Assembly (NCBI GenBank): GCA_046329535.1
Contig: JAXLUN010000001.1
Location: 372,001-436,000 of the forward strand
Direction: 5' to 3'
DNA from: Bog-950 sp046329535
Lineage (GTDB): Bacteria; Bacteroidota; Bacteroidia; Chitinophagales; LD1
Length of the DNA stretch: 64,000 nucleotides
Shown here: positions 17,197 to 25,519 of the stretch, in pieces
Layout: each line of letters opens with the position of its first letter
Position numbering within the stretch: the first letter of the stretch is position 1
Program-made: the position numbers and the translations under genes
The notes under the pieces: model-generated
Seen by the model: only the letters and a program-made list of their open reading frames with translations
Told to the model about the DNA's origin: nothing
The model's database searches: none

Positions 17197-19182
17197 ATGA
17201 TTAAAAAAATTGCCCTTTTTATTGCCGGTGTTTCTATGCTGCATATTTTACATGCACAAAACGCCAAACCGGAAGCCGCCAAGCCCACTAAAAAGTTGTA
17301 TTGGTTTATACCCGATGGCATGCGAGCCGAACCCGATTTGTTCAATATTTATAAATGGGCCAACGAAGGCAAGCTGCCTAACATTAAAAAAATGATGGAG
17401 CGAGGCTCATATGGTTATTCTAAGCCCGCATTTCCTACTCATACACCGGTTAATTATGCTACTCTGCTTACTGGTACCTGGCCTAAAACCAATGGCGTAG
17501 GCGATGGCCCAATGCATGAAGAAGGTTTTGAACTTAATAAAGTATCGGTGGGCGGTTTTAGCTCTACAGCCCGCAAAATACCTGCGGTTTGGTCAACTTT
17601 GGAAGATGCAGGAGATAAGGTATTGATTATGGCTGTGCCCGGCTCCACACCTCCCGAAATTCAACAAGGAATAGTAGTTCGCGGAAGATGGGGTGGCTGG
17701 GGTGCCGATTTTCAGGCCATTAATTTTGAATCAAATTTAGATGGCTCACAGCGTGTAAAGCAAGGAAAATCTAATAAACTTTTTTTTGCAGGGCCGGAGT
17801 TAACACAGTATAAAGACGCTGTTGCAGCAACAGGTTGGCAAGGTGCTGCGAAATCTTTTAGTCCTCCTTTGGAGGTAAAACTAACCGCCTGGGGAGATTC
17901 GGTCTATGCCTATTTGTATGATAACACAGACGATAAGAAAACCAACTATAACCGGGTTTCTTTTTCTGCCGACAAGAAAAAAATACTTGCAGACCTATCT
18001 CAGGGCGCATGGAGTATCTGGCATAATGTAACCTTAAAATGGAAAGACCGCGATGTTCCGTCACAGTATAAGTTTCACGTTATAAAACTGGGTGCCGATG
18101 GATTTTTCCGTCTTCGGGTGTATTACAACTGCGTAAATCAATTCAATACACAACCTGCCGATGTAGCCGCACAGCTTACTAAAAATGTAGGCCCCATGAC
18201 AGATTTTGTAGACAACTTCCCTCCCCAGCTACTATACTATCCTGAAGACAAAACAACCTTTACCAGCGAGATGAATCAGTCTTTTGCCTGGCATACCAAA
18301 GCTATAGGTAATGTAGAAAGCGAGTATAAACCCGATGCCGTAATACACAGTATTTACAACCCCAACCAAATGCTTACAAGCCGTTGGTGGATGGGTTATG
18401 TAGACCCTAAATCGAAACGTTACAACGATGTAAAAGCACCGGAAAGAAAGCAGTTGTGGACCGAAGTGCAGGATATGTACAAGAAGCTGGATAATATGGT
18501 GGGCGAAATTTTAAAAAGTACGGATGAGAATACCATTGTTGTATTAAGCTCCGATCACGGTATTTGTCCTATCGATAAAATGGTACGTATAAACAATGTT
18601 TTGGCAAAAGCCGGGTATTTGAAATATACCATGGATAAGAAGACGGGCATTCCTAATATTGATTGGAAAAACTCAACTGCCATTCACCTGCAGATGACCG
18701 GTATTTATATCAACCCTGATGGATTAGCCGATAAATGGAAAAGAGGTAGCGGGCCGGTGTATGAAAAGATGAGAACTGACATTGCAAAACTACTTAACGA
18801 CTTAACCGATGAAGACGGAAGAAAGCCGGTTTCGTCTGTAACTAAATGGGAAGACGTAAAAGAGTTTTTAGATCTCCCAGCCGATAGAAGCGGAGATTTA
18901 ATTGTTTCCAACAACCCGGGCTTCGGTTGGTCCGAAGATGTTTCGGAAGACTTTAAGGTATTTTCTGTTCCCTTGGTGGCCGGTTACAAGCAAGCTATTG
19001 ATGTAGACAAAACCAATAGTGTGTGGACTCCTTTTATAATCATGGGCCCTGGGGTTAAAAAGAATAATAAACTTCCAGAACCCATTCAACATGTTGATCA
19101 ATTGCCAACCATTTTAACTTTAATGGGCGTGGATGTGCCTAAAATTGTAGAAGGAAAAGTATTGGATGTAATTCAAAAATAA
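17197..19182 (+). CDS. Alkaline-phosphatase-superfamily phosphodiesterase, secreted
   Basis: The product is 661 aa with a signal peptide (cleavage near LHA-QNA, residue 20). It belongs to the type I phosphodiesterase/nucleotide pyrophosphatase group: the metal site begins WFIPDGMRAEPD (Asp40), the nucleophile region is FPTHTPVNYATLLTGTWP (Thr83 the likely nucleophile), and later metal ligands are in VVLSSDHGICP and in IQHVDQLPT. An inserted region of ~200 residues between these blocks is longer than in short family members. It hydrolyses phosphate mono- or diesters in the periplasm or outside. It is co-transcribed with the barrel protein and ends in a strong terminator. Confidence 0.85.
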   Translation: MIKKIALFIAGVSMLHILHAQNAKPEAAKPTKKLYWFIPDGMRAEPDLFNIYKWANEGKLPNIKKMMERGSYGYSKPAFPTHTPVNYATLLTGTWPKTNGVGDGPMHEEGFELNKVSVGGFSSTARKIPAVWSTLEDAGDKVLIMAVPGSTPPEIQQGIVVRGRWGGWGADFQAINFESNLDGSQRVKQGKSNKLFFAGPELTQYKDAVAATGWQGAAKSFSPPLEVKLTAWGDSVYAYLYDNTDDKKTNYNRVSFSADKKKILADLSQGAWSIWHNVTLKWKDRDVPSQYKFHVIKLGADGFFRLRVYYNCVNQFNTQPADVAAQLTKNVGPMTDFVDNFPPQLLYYPEDKTTFTSEMNQSFAWHTKAIGNVESEYKPDAVIHSIYNPNQMLTSRWWMGYVDPKSKRYNDVKAPERKQLWTEVQDMYKKLDNMVGEILKSTDENTIVVLSSDHGICPIDKMVRINNVLAKAGYLKYTMDKKTGIPNIDWKNSTAIHLQMTGIYINPDGLADKWKRGSGPVYEKMRTDIAKLLNDLTDEDGRKPVSSVTKWEDVKEFLDLPADRSGDLIVSNNPGFGWSEDVSEDFKVFSVPLVAGYKQAIDVDKTNSVWTPFIIMGPGVKKNNKLPEPIQHVDQLPTILTLMGVDVPKIVEGKVLDVIQK

Positions 19183-19203
19183 TCTTTGTACACAGTATAT
19201 TTA

Positions 19204-19239
19204 CCGGATGAACGATTTTCGTTCATCCGGTTTTATTTT
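19204..19239 (+). terminator. Rho-independent terminator
   Basis: A perfect 10-bp stem, CCGGATGAAC / GTTCATCCGG, has a 7-base loop and is followed by TTTTATTTT. It lies 21 bases after the phosphodiesterase stop and only 8 bases before the ATG of the next gene, so it may also act as an attenuator for that gene. Confidence 0.9.
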
Positions 19240-19247
19240 ACACCAAC

Positions 19248-19811
19248 ATGAATAAACTATTGTCCATACTCATTCTTGCGCTCACAACTATTTCATCGTG
19301 TAAGCAATCGGGCCATTTTCCAATGCCCGCTGAGATACCATTAAAACTAAACTTAGAAGGCAACTTTTCATTGACAAAACAGTATGATACAGGCAACATA
19401 AAGAACTATGTATTTAAATCGGCCAATGAATGTGTTATAATAAGTGCTATTCCATCGGTTGATGAAAGTGCGGCCATGACTTATAGAAATGATAAGCTAT
19501 CCTTGGTGAATAGTCTTTTTACCGATCAGGGTACACCTTATCCCGGAAAAGTAACTAACCATCAAGGTTGCCCGGATGAATATAAGCCGGTGATAGTTAA
19601 GGATACAAAAGAGTTATATATCCTTCATTTGAAAGCTAACGAGCGTTTTGTGTATGGTGGATGCACCGATGCGTCAGCCTATTATTCGTCCAGCCTAGTT
19701 TTTTACTACTGCTCAAACACTAAAAAACTTTTCGAGCTGAAATATTTTACTCCTGCTTCTACCTCACCGAATGAGTTAAAGGATTTTTACGAATCATTTT
19801 CATGTAAATGA
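19248..19811 (+). CDS. Small lipoprotein of unknown function
   Basis: The product is 187 aa with a lipoprotein signal peptide (TTISSC-KQ, Cys18). The mature part is a compact, probably beta-rich domain containing two or more further Cys (for example NECVIIS and GGCTDAS) that could form disulfides. I do not recognise the family. It sits directly behind the terminator, so it either depends on read-through or has its promoter inside the end of the previous gene. The following 293 bases contain no gene that I can support. Confidence 0.65.
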   Translation: MNKLLSILILALTTISSCKQSGHFPMPAEIPLKLNLEGNFSLTKQYDTGNIKNYVFKSANECVIISAIPSVDESAAMTYRNDKLSLVNSLFTDQGTPYPGKVTNHQGCPDEYKPVIVKDTKELYILHLKANERFVYGGCTDASAYYSSSLVFYYCSNTKKLFELKYFTPASTSPNELKDFYESFSCK

Positions 19812-19980
19812 TACAAGAACTCGATACAACAGGTGGCTCTAATTTAAAGACCTTTTTATAACTTGTTTCAAAACTAGATCCATCTACTTTTATAAAGGAA
19901 TGTTCCTATTTAAAAAGGGAGAGATTTTTAGCTTTTTTTTAGGAACAACAAGTAGTACAGGCTTACGAGATTGAAAACTG

Positions 19981-19999
19981 AAGTATGAGGATACTTTTT
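19981..19999. other. Small stem-loop with T-run
   Basis: AAGTAT / ATACTT with a GAGG tetraloop is followed by TTT on the plus strand. It lies 170 bases after the lipoprotein gene. It is a weak candidate terminator in the 293-base gap between convergent genes. Confidence 0.3.
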
Positions 20000-20081
20000 A
20001 TGTTTAGTGATAGTGATTTCACTAGTTTTGTCATTTAAGTGTATCTGCTCTTGTAAATTTTGCAAACTCGAAAGTTATTGT

Positions 20082-20096
20082 TATCGAAATTCGATA
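20082..20096. other. Perfect 15-bp palindrome
   Basis: TATCGAA-A-TTCGATA is perfectly symmetrical around one base. It ends 9 bases before the stop of the minus-strand gene at 20105. The stem lacks GC and a T-run, so a terminator is unlikely; it may be a binding site. Confidence 0.35.
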
Positions 20097-20104
20097 GAAC
20101 AAAC

Positions 20105-20635
20105 CTAACGAAGAAGAGTATCAGCATTTCCTTGTTTTTTTGAAATTAGACTTATCCAGTAATAGGGATTGTATTCGAGTAGTGAATCAAAATTTCTAAT
20201 ACTATCAAAAACATAAAGGCCATTAATGTATTTTAAGTGTATCTGAATGTTAAACCTTTTTTTTGAGGGTATGTTTAGTTCTAGATTTAAGTTTTTGTTT
20301 AAGTCCCTGTAGATTATAGGGTACGGGTTGGGGTTGGATTCTATATTTTGAGTTATTTGTTTCAACGACAAAAAAAACAGGCTGTCATCTGGTGGTAGAA
20401 TATTAGTTAGCAATGAGATGTGTTTAATGTTTTGTATTTTATTAATATATGATTTTTTTACTGTTTTTATATAATTCATTGAATAAATAGGTAATTTACC
20501 TCGATTTTTTAAGCCATGCTTTGTGAATTGTAAAAAATCGTACTGAGGAGTGTAATGTAAAGAAGCGCAAAGTAACAAAACAAGAGAAGAGAATAATAGG
20601 GACAAAAAACTAATAGGAAAATCGAGGTGTTTCAT
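20105..20635 (-). CDS. Small membrane-anchored partner of the GtrII/DUF6056-like cassette (copy A)
   Basis: The product is 176 aa with one N-terminal membrane helix (~8-26) and a soluble, presumably periplasmic, domain. Near the C-terminus it reads YINGLYVFDSIRNFDSLLEY. The two counterparts at 44271-44777 and 46349-46792 show the same pattern (NG/D-x-Y, then N-F/L-C/D-x-LL) at the same relative place. All three follow a polytopic protein of one family, here with a 10-base gap. I infer that the pair acts as a unit, for example a membrane glycosyltransferase and an accessory subunit. No known domain was recognised. Confidence 0.65.
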   Translation of the reverse strand: MKHLDFPISFLSLLFSSLVLLLCASLHYTPQYDFLQFTKHGLKNRGKLPIYSMNYIKTVKKSYINKIQNIKHISLLTNILPPDDSLFFLSLKQITQNIESNPNPYPIIYRDLNKNLNLELNIPSKKRFNIQIHLKYINGLYVFDSIRNFDSLLEYNPYYWISLISKKQGNADTLLR

Positions 20636-20645
20636 ATTGTAAAGA

Positions 20646-22106
20646 TCATTTAAAAACAGTATCTCCTTTTAATCGCACTTCATCTACTTTGAAGTAATCT
20701 TCATAAGCAATGTTCCACCATTCTGCAGTTCGGTTAGGTAGTACATCGGGACCGAAGTAATTAGTTTGAGGTATTATGTTGGGGTTTTCAAAATACACAA
20801 TGCTTTGCTTCGGTTTAATTTTCTTAGCAGCCTCAACACTAACATAAAACTGATCAGCTTTACGTTTTACATCTTGAATTATGCCGGCATCATACTCCTG
20901 CTTTATCAAGTTGATGTTATTGTCGGAAAATAAAAATAGAAACAAAAGCAAAATAGCCGTTAAGGGATAAATAAGTCGAAAAAAATTATCTGTAGTACGC
21001 CCGACTAAATACTTATTAAGGAATAATGGTAGAATTACCCAAAAACCAATTTCAGTAAGAACTAATATTGAGTTAAATGTGTACCTTGGAAAAACCCCCG
21101 TACGACCTATAGGTATAAAGAAAATCCATGAAGTAAGATATGAAACAACGATGCATCCAATAAAAATCCACACTAATTCCCGTTGACGGATACGAAACCT
21201 TATTTTTTCTTGGACCTTAATTTTTTGAAAAAAAAATGTAGCAACTAAAAAAATGCAAATGGAGAGTGGGTGCAATAAATAATGTTCAAAAAAGTAAACA
21301 TAAACTCTTAAACTCTCTAGTATAAAGTTTGAATTGGGATATCTATCTGACAAATTAGAAATGGCATCGTTGTTAATCATTTTTTGTGAAGGACAAAGAA
21401 AAATGAATACTACGCAACTGCTGGCCACCACACAATAGGGTATAATGTATTTCAATTTTGCCTTGTCACACAAAAAAGCATGTAAAAGTAGGGCAAGCAA
21501 TGCAAAGCCATTGATTGAGATAAAAAATTCTGTGCAGCCATACGAAAGTATAAGTGATGTATATCCGACTATTGAAAAAAGTATTCTTTTAGTAGTGCTG
21601 GGTTCGGACAGAGTGCGAAGCAATGTTCCAGCCCAAATAAAAGTGAAGAACCAAGGGTATATATAGTTAAAGGTGCTTACCATTAAATATAGTCCACATG
21701 GCAATTGTGTTTCTGTTGCGTAATGCGCAACTACAAAAAGAACACTAAAGCTTAACAGCTGAAACTGAATGCTCTTGTTTGAAATAAAAGAAGACAAAAA
21801 GAAGTAGAAGGAGGCAACAAAAAACGCAAAACATATAATGGGCATGATAATAAAACCTTCTATCCAATTAAAGGCTAAGGGGTTTAAGCCGTGAAGAAAG
21901 GCATCTGTATATCGGGAATCATAACTAACCAATAAATTAACTACAGATGGAATAAGTCCTTGGTCCCTGGGACGTATGGCCAAAGAAAAATCTTCGACAT
22001 TAGGAGCCGAATAATAGGCAGCTACGCCTAACCAATAAGTACCCCATATGATGCAAATCCATAGAACAGAAAATGCTAAAATATCTTCATGGTGTCTACT
22101 TTTCAT
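20646..22106 (-). CDS. Polytopic membrane protein, GtrII/DUF6056-like (copy A)
   Basis: The product is 486 aa with about 11-13 hydrophobic helices. The first loop has YYSAPNVEDFSLAIRPRDQG, then YDSRYTDAFLHGLNPLAFNW; the C-terminal tail has TNYFGPDVLPNR and DYFKVDEVRLKGDT. Copies at 42793-44274 and 44846-46333 share YY..P..ED, RD.G, YD.RY, LH..NPL.FN and the tail pattern. The acidic first loop and helix layout fit GT-C-type polyprenyl-phosphate glycosyltransferases (GtrII-like or DUF6056), but I cannot prove the family. It lies between the Asp/Asn-hydroxylase-like gene (9-base gap) and its small partner (10-base gap), in one operon. Confidence 0.7.
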   Translation of the reverse strand: MKSRHHEDILAFSVLWICIIWGTYWLGVAAYYSAPNVEDFSLAIRPRDQGLIPSVVNLLVSYDSRYTDAFLHGLNPLAFNWIEGFIIMPIICFAFFVASFYFFLSSFISNKSIQFQLLSFSVLFVVAHYATETQLPCGLYLMVSTFNYIYPWFFTFIWAGTLLRTLSEPSTTKRILFSIVGYTSLILSYGCTEFFISINGFALLALLLHAFLCDKAKLKYIIPYCVVASSCVVFIFLCPSQKMINNDAISNLSDRYPNSNFILESLRVYVYFFEHYLLHPLSICIFLVATFFFQKIKVQEKIRFRIRQRELVWIFIGCIVVSYLTSWIFFIPIGRTGVFPRYTFNSILVLTEIGFWVILPLFLNKYLVGRTTDNFFRLIYPLTAILLLFLFLFSDNNINLIKQEYDAGIIQDVKRKADQFYVSVEAAKKIKPKQSIVYFENPNIIPQTNYFGPDVLPNRTAEWWNIAYEDYFKVDEVRLKGDTVFK

Positions 22107-22115
22107 TATTAAAAA

Positions 22116-22865
22116 TTAAGGTAGACCTAAGTTCCGTTGAATAGGTAAATATAAATACCACCCAAGTGCAATAAATTGATGTGATGCTTTTAATAAGAAT
22201 GTTGGCAGCCGTTTAAACAAGCCAATTTTTTCATCCACAAACTTAATAGTCAGTGCTGAGAGGCTTTGTGCGCTTACCCAGTATTTTTTTTTTGAGAACT
22301 CATTCCGGGTAATATCGAATACCAAAACGAAGCGTCTTTGATCAGAATTGTTCCAAACGGTATGTCTGTGACAATCACTAAACAGAACTACTTTTCCCTC
22401 TTCCCAGCCTCTTTCTTCATTTCCAACTTTTATACCCATGGTGGGAAAAGAAGCAGGTATAGATATGCCAAGATGACCGCGTATAGTAGTATTGGTTTCA
22501 CCTATATGAGGTAATATTCTTGAGTGCGGTTCTAATGCAGTAAACTCAGCGAATGTGAGGTTAGGAATAGACTTTAGAATGGAATAGGTCTTAGGAAATT
22601 TCTTGCAATTCGAATGATATTTCCACATGAAATTCAGGAAGTAGATGTTTTTCCAAATCCCAGGCCTGGATAAATATGGAGGATTGATACTACTTAGTGT
22701 GATTTCCTCTTTCCCTGAAATTATCTCTTGCATTTCATCCCGTATTACTTGCCAGTTTTCTTCTAAAATACTAACCCATTCAAACTGTGTACGCTCATAA
22801 AAGTATGGCTCGGGTCCATTATACGTTGCCGTTTCATCAAGGAAGAAGATGGCTTTCTCTTTCAT
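22116..22865 (-). CDS. Aspartyl/asparaginyl beta-hydroxylase-like oxygenase (copy 1)
   Basis: The product is 249 aa. Family pattern: PHIGETNTTIRGHLGISIP (His131 the likely iron ligand), GWEEGKVVLFSDCHRHTVWN (His168 the second ligand) and QRRFVLVFDI (Arg178 for 2-oxoglutarate). These enzymes hydroxylate Asp/Asn side chains, or in bacteria lipids and small molecules. The C-terminal ~60 residues after the core contain a hydrophobic stretch (FIALGWYLYLPIQRNLGL) that the paralogue at 37817-38587 also has (WRVYLPIQRKMGFL), so this tail is a subfamily mark and may bind membrane. It is encoded between a GT-C gene and the GtrII-like gene, all on the minus strand. Confidence 0.85.
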   Translation of the reverse strand: MKEKAIFFLDETATYNGPEPYFYERTQFEWVSILEENWQVIRDEMQEIISGKEEITLSSINPPYLSRPGIWKNIYFLNFMWKYHSNCKKFPKTYSILKSIPNLTFAEFTALEPHSRILPHIGETNTTIRGHLGISIPASFPTMGIKVGNEERGWEEGKVVLFSDCHRHTVWNNSDQRRFVLVFDITRNEFSKKKYWVSAQSLSALTIKFVDEKIGLFKRLPTFLLKASHQFIALGWYLYLPIQRNLGLP

Positions 22866-22888
22866 TATTATTTTTTGCGTTAAGTGAG

Positions 22889-24439
22889 TTAAGATTTTTT
22901 GATAATCATTATTTTAAAATTCTTTTCTACAAAAAACTTTTTCCCAGCTTCAGTACAATATTCAAATACATATGCGGGATGGCTCATAAAATGAGTTTTA
23001 TTGAATAGAATATTTTCACTTTTTAATGTATCAAGATTATATGGTTGATAATCGTTTATATATCTAAAGTCAGGGTAATGTCTTAACCAACACACATTAA
23101 GTAAGTCATACGTTCCATCAGCCAAAACTTGTTTCTGTATATCTGTGTTTAACGAATTGGCAATCTCATTGTAGTCGTAAATATTAATTAGCTGATAGAC
23201 ATAATTTGTGTGAATGTTTTTATATTTTGGTGCAATGCCATATTTGTAAAGTACGTCTCTTGGATATGCTATTGTATTTAAATCATAAACAATATAACCA
23301 TAGTTAATGGCTGATGCCAAACTAATCAAAATAAAAGCGGCTTTATGGTTAAGCCATTTGCATTCACACAAAAACACGAGTGCTCCTATAACCAGGAAAG
23401 GGAAATACATATGTAAGACTCTTCCGTACCATACCATCTGATTAAAGTAATAGACATAAACTGCAAATGAAAGATAGGCGAATACAGCGAGTAGGGAAAT
23501 GATTTTGGCTTCAAAGTAAGAAGCACGAATATACAGAAATAAAAAACTTAGGAAAAAGCAAGCAAGTAGTATGGTGCCCCATACGCCCTCAACATAGAAA
23601 ACGTAGGAAAAGAGAAAGCTAAACCCTTCATTATATGAGCCCTCTACTATTGCATCGCTTAGCAGAAAGGCACTTTTAATATAAGAATTACCGCTAATTC
23701 TGGAAATAGCCTCAAAGAACAACAATACACCTAAAATTGAAAAACTAAAATGAATGATTGGCTTAATCGAAGCACGGAAAAAATTTTTTCTGTTTGATAT
23801 TAAAATGAATAGTCCTAATATGGGTAGAAACATAAATGGACCAGGATAAGTAGTAAACCCTATACCAGCCATTATACCGGCCATTCTATACTTTCCTAAA
23901 TCTGTTTTGCTGGAGGTTAACAAACAAAGAGCAATTAAAAAGAAGAGGAGTGCTTCATCATATGAAAGAATATGTCGAACATATAAATTCATGTTTACCA
24001 GGCTTCCAAGTAGAATGACTCCAGTTAAGGATTGTGTTTTGTCAAATTTCAGATTGAGTAATATGCGGTAAAACACATATAGTATGGCTATCGAAACTAC
24101 AATATTGAAAGCTCCAATAACGGATAATGACTGTGGTGAGTCAACTGTTTTGTTGGTCACAAAACAAAATAGTTTTAGAAAGGGGACCTCAAACAGTTTA
24201 ATTAAGACCTCAGCAGGATTACCCCAATTGGCAAAAATATCAAGTGATAATTTTCGAAATTCAAAATTGATAAAGTCATCAAATGCATTGATGGCTGAAA
24301 AAAAATCTTTTTCATCGCTATCACTTAAATATCCTTGACCGGAAAGCGAAATTCTTCCTATGAAAAATAAGAGCAGAATGATATAAAGAGGTTCTTTTTT
24401 CAGTCTGTGCCAGTATAGATTACCGTAATTATTTTGCAT
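22889..24439 (-). CDS. GT-C-like membrane glycosyltransferase
   Basis: ATG 24437-24439 is the likely start (the preceding codon is TTG). The product is 516 aa with about ten helices. After helix 1 comes SDSDEKDFFSAINAFDDF, the acidic first-loop motif of GT-C enzymes. The C-terminal ~130 residues form a soluble domain (YDYNEIANSLNTDIQKQVLA). The likely role is transfer of a sugar from a polyprenyl-phosphate donor on the outer face of the inner membrane. It is first in a four-gene operon with the hydroxylase, GtrII-like protein and small partner; the gap to the hydroxylase is 23 bases. It is divergent from a PhyH gene. Confidence 0.65.
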   Translation of the reverse strand: MQNNYGNLYWHRLKKEPLYIILLLFFIGRISLSGQGYLSDSDEKDFFSAINAFDDFINFEFRKLSLDIFANWGNPAEVLIKLFEVPFLKLFCFVTNKTVDSPQSLSVIGAFNIVVSIAILYVFYRILLNLKFDKTQSLTGVILLGSLVNMNLYVRHILSYDEALLFFLIALCLLTSSKTDLGKYRMAGIMAGIGFTTYPGPFMFLPILGLFILISNRKNFFRASIKPIIHFSFSILGVLLFFEAISRISGNSYIKSAFLLSDAIVEGSYNEGFSFLFSYVFYVEGVWGTILLACFFLSFLFLYIRASYFEAKIISLLAVFAYLSFAVYVYYFNQMVWYGRVLHMYFPFLVIGALVFLCECKWLNHKAAFILISLASAINYGYIVYDLNTIAYPRDVLYKYGIAPKYKNIHTNYVYQLINIYDYNEIANSLNTDIQKQVLADGTYDLLNVCWLRHYPDFRYINDYQPYNLDTLKSENILFNKTHFMSHPAYVFEYCTEAGKKFFVEKNFKIMIIKKS

Positions 24440-24586
24440 CAATTTTGTTTTTTAGGCTCACACAAAGGGGGATGTAAACTATGGCTACATTTTATATCAA
24501 AAATAAACGAACTTCTTAAGTTACCTGGTTCATTTATTATCTCTTATTTTGCAATTATTCTTTTGGTTTCAATAAAACAATAACAA

Positions 24587-25510
24587 ATGAACTGGACTCC
24601 GCAACTTCATAAAATTATTAAAAGTAATGAGCTTAGAAACACTCTCCATGAAGAAGGGTGTGCCGTTGAAGGGAATATTGGTGCTGAAAATATATATAAG
24701 CTGTATTCTTTGTACGAAGAACTTCACCATTTCAATACTCCCCAAGGAGGTAATTTTTATAGTTTATACAGCGATGATTTAGCATATCGCAAAAAAGTTC
24801 ACGATACAATTGGGCAAGTATTATATCCGGTATACAACTTGATTTTTGAAAATTATAAATCGGTGATTAACTCATTCATTATTAAGGTTCCTGGGCCGCA
24901 AAGTGAATTTACTCTGCATCAGGATTCAAGCGGATTGGATGAACTGAAACACTCTCCGCTTAGTTTGTGGATTCCTCTTCAAGATACTACTCTGGAAAAC
25001 GGAACACTTTGTGTGGTTCCAAAGTCACATCGTTTTTTTTATCCGTATCGAGGTATTTCGTTTGCCGCACCTTTTGCGCAATATGAAGATTTGTTGCGAA
25101 CCTATCTTCGGCCTATCCATTTAAAAGCAGGAGACCTTTTTATGTTTGATAATCGCTTGGTTCATTACTCACATTTGAATAAAAGCACGGCAAACAGAGT
25201 AGTGGTTATGAGTGGGTTGTTTCCTGTGGAAGCGGGTATTGAATCTTGTTATCAAGATGAATCGGTAACAGATAGCCCTATTGAAATTTACAGCCAAACC
25301 GAAGATTTTCTGCTGACCAACACTGCTTTTTTTAATGATTGCACTGCCCGGCCTACCAGAGGAGAAGTAGTGCGAAAGATTTCGTCATTGCCTGCTAAAT
25401 CGAAGTATGACTGGATGAGTTTTGCCGCAGCTAATGAGGTGTCACAAACTTTTATAGACGAATTGATAAATGTGAAACATGCCATGAACATAGTATCTGA
25501 ACCAACATAG
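24587..25510 (+). CDS. Phytanoyl-CoA dioxygenase (PhyH) family oxygenase (copy 1)
   Basis: The product is 307 aa. Fe/2OG facial triad: LHQDSSG (His111, Asp113) and NRLVHYSH (His193), with the 2OG-binding Arg in ANRVVVM. Further family marks are SLWIPLQDTTLENGTLCVVP (GxL..ipgSH-type block) and KAGDLFMFDN. Bacterial members hydroxylate lipids, amino acids or natural products. A paralogue is at 57461-58306. It stands alone on the plus strand between two minus-strand operons and ends 9 bases from the convergent SGNH gene. The ATG at 24587 follows a 144-base gap likely holding both divergent promoters. Confidence 0.88.
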   Translation: MNWTPQLHKIIKSNELRNTLHEEGCAVEGNIGAENIYKLYSLYEELHHFNTPQGGNFYSLYSDDLAYRKKVHDTIGQVLYPVYNLIFENYKSVINSFIIKVPGPQSEFTLHQDSSGLDELKHSPLSLWIPLQDTTLENGTLCVVPKSHRFFYPYRGISFAAPFAQYEDLLRTYLRPIHLKAGDLFMFDNRLVHYSHLNKSTANRVVVMSGLFPVEAGIESCYQDESVTDSPIEIYSQTEDFLLTNTAFFNDCTARPTRGEVVRKISSLPAKSKYDWMSFAAANEVSQTFIDELINVKHAMNIVSEPT

Positions 25511-25519
25511 TTGTGTCTT

